A DNA stretch of 64,000 bases from Nemertoderma westbladi. Taxonomy: Eukaryota; Xenacoelomorpha; Nemertodermatida; Nemertodermatidae. Below are positions 56,407 to 64,000 of the stretch, one piece after another. Numbering within the stretch: the stretch's first letter is position 1; each line of letters begins with the position of its first letter. Under the pieces are notes generated by a model that made no database searches, had not been told where the DNA came from, and worked only from the letters and a program-made list of their open reading frames with translations. The stretch is taken from assembly GCA_032718475.1 (NCBI GenBank), contig JAUCBJ010001454.1, forward strand, positions 31,193 through 95,192, in the 5' to 3' direction. Position numbers and translations under genes: made by a program.

Positions 56407-57345
56407 TTAGTTGATTATTATGGTTGTCAAGTTTCCATCAACATTAAACGTCATGAATTTGGTATTGGTAGCATTTAAATGCAATCCCACCCCCTTAGCA
56501 GCCCTCTCCACTTTATTTAGTAGAAGCTGTGCATCTGTTAGCAAATTAGAGAGCGGGGCAATGTCATCCGCAAAGTCGGTGTCTGTGATTGTAGATGCCA
56601 TATATCTACTACTTCTGCATTCTTGAAGTGTGAATCCCAGATATTCACCCTTTGTGGCCATCCTCATTGCGTAATCCAGCACAATTACAAATAGTAATGG
56701 TGCTAATGTGTCACCTTGCAGTACACCAGCCAGGATTGAGAAAAACTCAGTTTCACCATCTGGTGAGAGTACCTGTGCTTCTGTGTCACAATATAACAAT
56801 CCAATGCCAGCAACAATTACTTCTGGTATTCCATAAGCTATTAGAATTTCAAGCCTTTTACCTCTATGGATGGAGTCGAATGCCCTCTTGAAGTCCACAA
56901 AAGTCATGACTTCGGGGAGATTCTCTGACTTAATTCCTTCAATCAGTCTCCGTAGTGCAAGTATCTGAGCTATTGTTGATCTATTTGGTCGAAATCCGTA
57001 TTGGCTCTTACGCAGTAGTTTCTCTATGTGAGGCCTAATCCTATATAGAATCATTTTATTGTATATTTTGGCTGCTACCATAAGCAGACAGATCCAACAA
57101 TAGTTTGTTGGTATACCGAGGTCTCCTTTTTTGGAGAGAGGCTTTAGTTGACCTTTAGTCCAAATTGGTGGTGGCTTTTCCCCTTTTAACATCCGGTTGC
57201 AAACATTCAATAGTGGCCTTTTTCGCAATCCTGTTTTCCATACCTCCGCTGGGATTTCATCTAATCCACTCGCTTTATTATTGGACATGCTTTTAATGCT
57301 TCTTTGGAGTTCAGCAGGTGTGAATTCCCCTGTTTCTAAGGTAGT
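56407..57345 (-). pseudogene. LINE reverse transcriptase domain
   Basis: Contains the standard non-LTR RT blocks: NKASGLDEIPAEVWK; FRPNRSTIAQILALRRLIE; motif A FVDFKRAFDSIHR; motif B GVLQGDTLAPLLF; motif C DTDFADDIAPLSN with the catalytic aspartates present; and the thumb-like VGLHLNATNTKFMTFN. The frame extends upstream of the first ATG to about 57345. The domain is intact, but it is cut off from the endonuclease and C-terminal parts. Confidence 0.85.
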
Positions 57346-57491
57346 GTCTTGTTATATGTGTTCCTTGCAGGGCTGACCTTGATGTTTGATGGCTGCCCAA
57401 GCAAGTTGCTGAAGTGATTTTTCCACACATTCTTCAGGACTATCGGCTTTGAGACGCCCATTTGCACAACTTTTCCGACCAGAAACCTCAT

Positions 57492-57985
57492 TTACATTTT
57501 GCCAGGTAAGTCTTGATTGTTGCTGTATGTAACCAGTTGTAATTGCTTCAAATTTATCCTGTATGTACTATTCCAGGCTGATGTTGAAGGCCAATTTAAG
57601 TCCTTAGCTTTCTCAACCTTGTTAGTGTTTTCGGTTGTTGGTTGTTCGGTTTTTACTTTGTAGGCTATCGTAATATCTTCTCTCTTACAAGTAACCTCAA
57701 AGTTTTGCCATGGCACATACTGTTTTCGTTTGGGTTTCTGGGGGATATGCCTCTAAGCTGATTCCTTGTGGGCTTTATTATATTCTGGTATATTGAATAA
57801 GTGGACTGGTATTCATCCATTGACTGAAGTGCATCAAATCGGTTTTGAACTTCTACTGTGTAAGCATCCTTTACTGCATTGTCAGTTCTGAGTTTCTCCC
57901 AGTCATAGTTGATTTGCTTGCTTTTCCTGGGTTTGCTGGCTCTCAAACTGAGTCTGATCTCTGCAGTCACAACTCTGTGGTCCAA
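57492..57985 (-). pseudogene. LINE linker between endonuclease and RT
   Basis: MDHRVVTAEIRLSLRASKPR then KSKQINYDWEKL corresponds to the DHRLVxAxIRLSLR end of the APE endonuclease and the start of the linker. A frameshift near 57700 separates the two overlapping frames (HGKTLRLLVREK versus MPWQNFEVTCKREDI). Confidence 0.7.
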
Positions 57986-58208
57986 ACCAATTAGGTTGAA
58001 CGAGCTGTATGCCTCTCAGTTGATCATGATGTTTCTCCAGTTTTTGTTTATAAGGCATGATGTTTCTCCAGTTTTTGTTTATAAGGATGTAATCCAGTTG
58101 TGCTTTGGTTCCATTAGGGTAATGAAAGGTTCAGAGCTTCCCCTTACTCTTTTTGAATGTGTTGTTTGTTGGTATCAATTCACATTCTTCCATTAGGTAT
58201 AAAAGTAA

Positions 58209-58703
58209 CTACCCATTTCTGTTAGAACTGGTGTTATATGTGTAACCCTTGATGTCTTCTGGGCCAATTTGCGCATTCAGGTCACCAGCAATGACTTTAA
58301 CATTGTGTTTCGGAATGTCCTTTATAAGTCCCGTCATATCTTCATAAAACTTGACTGCTTGTTCTGGCTCTGAGGCATTAGTTGGACTGTGACAAGGTAT
58401 TACTGTTTTCTTGGGATTTCCATTAAAAGTTGCTATCATAACCCTGGAATTTATAGATTCGATGTTGTTTAGGGTCTTAAGTGCAAAAGGGCTTAGCAGA
58501 ATTCCTACTCCACCAATTGATGCCTTGGCCGAGTTTCTTACTGCTGAGCTTGTTACTAATGTCCATCCATTTCCAATGTCATTGTACTTCATGGCAGTAT
58601 TTTCATGACAAATCCGATGTTCTTGGATGCAGATGATGTCGATGTTATATTCCATTGCCAGAACGACCATGTCACCCTGTTTGCTATGTGCTTTCAGCAT
58701 CAT
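58209..58703 (-). pseudogene. LINE APE-like endonuclease domain
   Basis: IDIICIQEHRI carries the catalytic glutamate, GGVGILLSPFALKTLNNI the central strand, CHSPTNASEPEQAVKFYEDM the YSPTN position (Tyr replaced by Cys-His) and VKVIAGDLNAQIG the GDxNA catalytic pair. The final HD motif is displaced into the next fragment (DHRVV). The N-terminal residues KTLKIATMNA lie in another frame just upstream (58700-58730). Confidence 0.85.
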
Positions 58704-58900
58704 GCATTCATTGTAGCAATCTTTAGTGTCTTTTTACATTCCAACAGGTTGGTTCTTCTTTCTTCTCTGTCTTCTGTTCCAGTAGCCGATTTATCGACAC
58801 CAGCTTGGTGTACCACTGAGTGACGCGGTCCTTGTTGACCTGGGCAACGACTGAGCCGGTATTTCTCCCGGAGGGTTCTCATACTCATATCTTTCAGTTC

Positions 58901-59077
58901 TGAGAGTAAACCGCTTGTGGTCGCAACTGCAACAAGCGTCTTCGCAGTAGGTCGCCATTGGTTGATTACCTTCCACCGACTTTGTCAGCATGTCTAGCCG
59001 TTCGACTGTAGGGGTTCTTTTGTTACACCCTGCCCTGAACCAAGTGTGCCTCTTGGAGGTATTGGATCTAGGATCTA
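58901..59077. other. Junction region between minus-strand LINE and inverted tail
   Basis: No gene; it contains short ggatct repeats (attggatctaggatctattg at about 59060). Confidence 0.4.
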
Positions 59078-59425
59078 TTGGATCTTGGAGTTATGTATAA
59101 CATTGGAGGTGTCTCATTGGTTCCCCCAAGCTTGACACTAGAACAAAATCGCCTCCGCTTTGCAGGACATTGCTTTCGCCGTGAGGACCAGCCAGTGCAT
59201 AATCTTGTACTTTGGCAGCCTCATGGAGTGAATAAGCATGGTGGACAGCCCATGACTTTCTTGAGACGCATCTTAAAGGACACTGGCCTTAAAGATGCGG
59301 ATGATCTAGCAAATGTCATGGGTGATAGGGAGTTGTGGCGGTGCAATTTTGTTGACAAGCCGGCACAGCATTCTTAAAAATGCAGCTGCAATGCAGCATG
59401 CCGATCCTAGTAGTAGTAGTAGCCT
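59078..59425 (+). mobile_element. LINE 3' tail in inverted orientation with (TAG)n end
   Basis: The frame reads TLEQNRLRFAGHCFRREDQP, VHNLVLWQPHGVNKHGGQPM then TFLRRILKDTGLKDADDLAN: the RRLRFAGHCxR...LVLWxPxHGxRxRGRPxxTYxxxLxxDTG tail of the same kind of LINE that lies on the minus strand at 56.05-58.9 kb. TAA at about 59375 and a (tag)n tract at about 59407-59421 mark the 3' end. It is the piece missing from the minus-strand copy. Confidence 0.75.
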
Positions 59426-60944
59426 CTTGGTCTTGGTTTAGGATACCTAACACTGGTTGAGGAGCATCCAGTATAGACAGAGCAGGGCGTGTATCATCTC
59501 TATTGCAGAATGCGGATGCGTACTCAAACCTTTCCTTCAATGGTGCCCTAGGCTCTATACCCCTCAATAACTTATTTAGTTGATGGGGCTAAACCAACCC
59601 ACTCTTGATCAACTAAATAATGAATAGGCTACTGGTGCTAATTGGGCCTGCCCTACTGGGCTGACAGCTACAGGTAGTACCACATTACTGCCACACTGGT
59701 AGCAGGATCTGGGGACCTGACCTGACTTAAAACAACTTTTAATTTGGTGATTTTAATTATGATGGTAATTTAATGTAATTTTACATAATTTTAATTTTAT
59801 CGACTATAACTAAAAAAATAAAGAATAACTATAACCAGTAGTAATATTTCAATATTCAAACTTCCCACCACTGCACTGTCCTATCAGCTGAAAGGGTTGC
59901 TAGGTTACCAGCCAAAATATAAACAAAAAACAAAACAGATGCTGGAACATCGTGATTGTTACTGCAGTACTACTGCTGACCCCTGGGCCTGGACTGCCTA
60001 CTGCCAAATACCTTGCCTACCGGGCTGTATGGCAGCCCAGCACTGTCCTCCGGGCCGAGGCCGCTCCTCTACTTAGCTCTCGACCCACGAACACAATGGG
60101 AATCGCCAAGCAATAGTGCAAACTGAACTATTGCGTGATAATTACTAATAAAATGCGGATCAATTAGCCGAATCAATAAGCCGAATAAAACAATACTAAA
60201 AATTGCAAAATTAAAGCCTAAGGATAGTTTACAACAAAAGAATTAGGGATCTAAAATATCTAATGTGCCAACACGCCGTCGTTAGGGAGTTGTTCATCAT
60301 AAATTCACTAATGTTGGAAGCCAGGGGTCTATCTCCCTTAAAACTAACCTATCGAACCTAACCGGATCTAAACTGTACAGAATTGCACTGTCAAAATTAC
60401 TTACTTTATACGCCCGGACTTTATACCCCGGACAATTGCCACCAATTACACTTACGCACCAAACAATAAATTGGCCCCAAGGAAGATTGCAAATTAAATA
60501 AGATCGTTCCTAACTAGCAATTTAGTCTTCCTAACTTGTTACAACATATTAAACAATAATTTTATATAGTTAAGTTCGCTTTATATTTAATAAAACAGCC
60601 ATGTTTGCTTATTTATGTGCTCAATAATTTCGATATTTTCCAACTGAAGTATTTCATTACAATAAAAATAAAATGTTAACGCGCTGAAGCCATTTAATTA
60701 CGTCATAAAAAGCTATAGCTAGCATAAAAACATTCAAATTGTTCTAGAAAAAAATCGTGCATATTTTGAAAAACATCTAAAATTTAAAAATTGTTATTGT
60801 TGCACATTCCTCCACATCTATACCAGCACTAACAATTCACCAAAAATTATGTTTCCTCTCCAGATGTAACGGAAGGCCAGTCTGCCTGTTTGTCCTAACA
60901 ATCCCAACAAAAAATAAAAGATGCTTTGTTTTGGAATAAAAAAG
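59426..60944. other. Non-coding stretch, no gene seen
   Basis: A G+C-richer patch at about 59980-60090 (ccgggccgaggccgctcctc) is surrounded by AT-rich DNA. No coding frame with splice support. Confidence 0.4.
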
Positions 60945-61378
60945 AATAATAAAATAAAGTATTAATTTAATAATGATTCCCACATGTTTGACTATTGGTA
61001 ATGTGGGTTTGGACTATTTTATAGTGCTTTCTTACTGGTATTCTCATTTTTACTGTCATTTACTGTTATTTTACCTAGTCATTGTTGTGGTAGAAGGGCA
61101 TGCTATGCCACATGTTCATTTATAGTCTTACAGACTATTGGTAAAATGTAAAATGACTCAAGTATCAACTAAAGTTATCGTATTGGCAGGATACCAAATT
61201 CACCATTCTTCCTCAAACTCTGAATTAATGTATTCCCGGTTAAGAAATCTTAGTAAAATTGCTATGAAATTATTATGAATTGGTCTAAACTTCCCGAACT
61301 TATCAACTTGTAAGATTTCTAGGATTGTACCAAAATCTTATTAATAACGTGGGAAACATTGCAAGAATGACAAATTTG
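60945..61378. repeat. Second copy of the transporter 5' flank
   Basis: Aligns in order with 52860-53290, with insertions and deletions (e.g. gtagaagggcatgctatgcc). It ends at caagaatgacaaattt, where the C homopolymer of the next repeat begins. No transporter coding sequence follows. Confidence 0.75.
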
Positions 61379-62190
61379 CCCCCCCCCCCCCCCCCCCCCC
61401 GTGGTTTTTTGTTATAACTGTTGAAACAAACGCAGTAGGGAATCTGAAATTTTAAGACATTTTCCTAACAATCTATTGTCTCCCTAATAGTGAAAACGGT
61501 TTTCAAAAATATTGGGAAGTTTTCAAGTTATAGCACCATTTTTTAACCCTACTTTTGGCACTCTTTTTGAGACGTTTTTGAACTGTAACATCTCTATTTT
61601 TTATTTACACCAGTTTTTTGGAATGCATCCAAAATTGGATGGAAATCATATAAATTAATTTAGAAATTTCAAACTTGTTTTTTTTCGGCGGGTGCCAAAT
61701 TTTGGTGCCAGCACCAATTTTGAAATATGTAAATTTTGTAAATTGATTGTTTGAATCTCTTTTTGCACAATAGGGGTTTTTTGGGATTCTGGGTTCGATG
61801 GAAAATATACGAGTTGCACCAAGCGTTTCAAACTTGTATTTTTGGGTGCTCTGTGCAGAATTTGGTGCCAGCACGAAATTTTGAAAATACATTCAATAGT
61901 TAAATTGCTTGTGACAAATTATTTCTGGCTTTTTAGAGGTTTATGGCGGTCCTGATGGAAAATTTGGTGCTAGCACAAAATTTTGAAATCCATCAAATAT
62001 ATAAATTGATTGTGTCACCTTGTTTCTTGCGTTATACGGGTTTGTGAGGGTACTGAATTCAATTGAATATGTAACAATTGCATAAGAGTTTTCAAACTTG
62101 TATTTTTCACTGGTGGGTGAAAATTCTTGTGCCAGGACCAAATTTTGAAAATATGCAAATTGATTTTTTTCTGTCGGATTCGGACTAGAG
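61379..62190 (+). repeat. Dispersed 0.8 kb repeat, copy 2, beginning at a C run
   Basis: After about 20 C come gttataactgttgaaacaaa, tagtgaaaacggttttcaaa, ttttttaaccctacttttgg and several atttggtgccagcac phrases, in the same order and orientation as 18205-19010. It interrupts the duplicated transporter flank exactly at aaattt|g. The minus-strand frames here are not protein-like. Confidence 0.8.
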
Positions 62191-62914
62191 AAATTTACAT
62201 ACAAACAACAATTCAGACGTTTCCGTTAAAAATTTTTAGATTTTAGAGGGGGGGTCAATATGACCCCTCCGTAGATTACGGTAAAAAACAGCATTTTAAA
62301 CCTGCCTTGTTTAATTATTGTTTTAGTATAAGATTTAAATAATTATACCTAAAAATTATACATCTGTAATCCGCATACCCCATTCCATTATAGTTTTTAA
62401 TTAGTTCAAGTGATTTGCTTTTTTATCGGCATAAGGTGAGTTTCAATATTTCTTACAAATTGGGTTGCCTCTACGCTTTAAATATATTTAATATATTACT
62501 TTTAAAATTTCCTGTTAATACCTGCCTTTCATTAATCCTCTGAGCGCCTTTGGGTGGTGCAGATTAAGAGGGCGGTTGAAGGGGGGGGGGGGGGCAGTCA
62601 AAATACACCCTATGTATTGATTTTGTGTCGGTACTTAATTTGCTATTAACAATAATTGCATAATAATAGTAGAATTTTTAGTAAATGGAAATATTTGCCG
62701 TGAAGTATATTTTTAAGAAACACCGAAGGATAATTTTATTTTTATCGGTATTAAGCCGTTCCTTTACTTTCGTGGCTCGCCCCACCATGTTATCTCAGAT
62801 TTAATAAAATATTCAGTGCAATTTATATATTGACCGCTGGAAGGCGTTGCCTTTGCTCTATTGATGGGACCTAAACTCGCACTGATTCATGTCTTTAGAG
62901 GAGAAATACTAATA
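62191..62914. other. Non-coding, with G runs
   Basis: Contains a palindromic gaggggggggtcaatatgacccctcc-like stretch (about 62246-62270) and a run of about 14 G at 62581. No gene seen. Confidence 0.4.
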
Positions 62915-63310
62915 TGTTAGGACAGGACCGGCAGATAACAATGTTATGATCAAATTTATTGTTTAGCCCTTCATTGTTAGATGTTTGCCACCTTTGCTTC
63001 ACTAACATATGAATGCATAGGTTGCTAAGGGATACATACTAGTTAAGCTTAAATGTGATTCGATATAACGTGATTAGGTGTCAACGTTGTGGTATAAAAG
63101 GGCCCACCCCCTCTTTTGCAATAAATTAGTAAGTTAGTAAGTTAGTCATTTAGTCAGATAGTAGGGCAGATTAATATTATATTACTTTTAGAAATATTCA
63201 CAAATAGAATTTACAATCTTATAATTACCTGTATTTCGTTCGTGTTTGGAAGTAATTATTATGTGAATTTAAGTATCAGATTATACTATCTTGAGTTCTA
63301 ACTTCAATTT
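62915..63310 (+). promoter_or_regulatory. LTR-like or promoter segment with TATA box and AATAAA
   Basis: A clear TATA box (ggTATAAAAGggcc, 63093-63100) is followed by AATAAA at 63120 and short taagttag repeats (63130-63150). The segment starts TGTTAGGACAGGACC at 62915. TATA and AATAAA so close together, without a gene between, fit the U3/R part of an LTR. No second LTR, primer-binding site or right boundary could be found, so a solo LTR or a chance promoter-like stretch are both possible. Confidence 0.3.
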
Positions 63311-64000
63311 ATTTTCAACAATGTTATCGGTTAAAACATTTACAACATGATGAGCTAAGCGTCATTTAGTGGGCCGGAGGTTGGGAAACATGGATACAAG
63401 CGGCTGAACAACCATAGTCGCACGGATACTAATAGTCAAGGGAAGTCAGGTTAGAGTATCATTACGAGTAAATGGGAGAAACATTTGTCAGGTGCAGGTC
63501 ATCAACTTTAGCTGTCTTACATTTCACCAGCCTTACAAAATTTAGGACACCCGTATGAAAATTGAACAATCCGCACAGCGAAGCAAAAAACACGCATAAC
63601 GCAACAGCAGAAAATAAGCCAATAGTTATTTATAGGTGAATAATTCTATACCTCAGTTTAGCGTAGCCTTGGCAAGATATTATAGGAGCTCAATTCGTGG
63701 ATGCTATGCGTGAGCCGACATTTGATTGGTTGTTGGGTTCCAGGCAGCATCAGTTGAGTTCCTTTGTTACTGTGCAGGGTGGTGTAGAATTAATTTGTTT
63801 ACTTATACATAATTTTGTGTTCTGGAATGTCATATTCTGGAATGTTGGAATATATTCTGCTGTGCATGACTGACAGACTGTTAGGAATTATTCTATATTA
63901 GGTGGAAATTAGTTATTTGCCACTATACAACTAACTTGCGCTATGGACAATTTAGGCACTGTATCCTAGCTGACAAGGACAATTATAGACAATTCTTGCC
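63311..64000. other. Non-coding right edge of window
   Basis: No open frame of note and no RNA gene recognised. Confidence 0.4.

Larger units (their letters stand above)
56048..58900 (-). mobile_element. APE-type non-LTR retrotransposon (LINE), nearly complete, frames broken
   Basis: Read from right to left: an N-terminal piece (58888-58700) ending KTLKIATMNA; an endonuclease (58703-58209); a linker (57985-57492); the reverse transcriptase (about 57345-56407); and a C-terminal domain (about 56400-56048). The order is that of a single LINE ORF2, but at least four frame breaks separate the parts. RT motifs and the DTDFADD box fit CR1/RTE-related elements; I do not assign the clade. An APE endonuclease implies target-primed reverse transcription. 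Confidence 0.85.

Overview
The window is nuclear DNA of an invertebrate animal. It is AT-rich, has intron-split genes with GT-AG junctions, and is dominated by eukaryotic transposable elements (Helitrons, LINEs, a hAT-type fold-back element, tRNA-derived SINE pieces, minisatellites). Palindromes such as ATACCGGTAT and AGGCCT are frequent. The species cannot be named from this sequence. Non-autonomous Helitrons with a core of tandem repeats of about 150 bp are well known in bivalve molluscs, but that alone does not fix the phylum.

Layout. 1-3.1 kb: minisatellite, dispersed repeats, a perfect head-to-head copy of a SMART-type cDNA adapter (1715-1766, a construction or assembly artefact), then a probable last exon on the + strand with a very acidic tail (2940-3091). 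3.6-6.0 kb: a long intronless minus-strand ORF (783 aa) with an Ala/Lys/Glu coiled-coil repeat, unrecognised, possibly a mobile-element ORF. 6-13 kb: tandem and inverted repeats upstream of it. 13.2-21.3 kb: a three-exon + strand gene whose exons join in phase 0 into a 169-residue protein. Its centre resembles the short leucine-repeat helix of the LURAP1/FAM89 adaptor family. Its introns hold LINE, SINE, MITE-like and minisatellite DNA.

23.294-48.953 kb is the main object: a 25.66 kb head-to-tail array of ten copies of one non-autonomous Helitron. Each intact unit starts with TC, carries a (TGTC)n tract, a head of about 0.7 kb, a variable run of 142-150 bp (typically 146 bp) monomers and a 3' hairpin, and ends in CTAG. 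The array sits between A and T inside a LINE copy, and a paralogous LINE at 54.19-54.60 kb in the same window is the matching empty site (A54254|T54255). The units show block duplication, mosaicism, one 5'-truncated unit, a 1.4 kb fold-back hAT insertion with an 8-bp target duplication, and an inserted tRNA 3'-half.

49-64 kb: the rest of the target LINE with a 388-bp tandem duplication, decayed LINE reverse transcriptases, an exon for the N-terminal half of a major-facilitator transporter (52007-52780, minus), its broken duplicate (55196-55656), duplicated flanks (60.9-61.4 kb), a nearly complete but frame-broken APE-type LINE (56.05-58.9 kb, minus) with an inverted 3' tail at 59.1-59.4 kb, a second copy of an 0.8 kb dispersed repeat that starts at a G/C homopolymer, and an LTR-like TATA/AATAAA segment near 63.1 kb.

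Three segments look like host genes: the 2940-3091 exon, the 13.2-21.3 kb gene and the MFS exon. They do not form a shared pathway. The window is mainly a record of transposon activity, with the Helitron-derived satellite array as its most unusual part.
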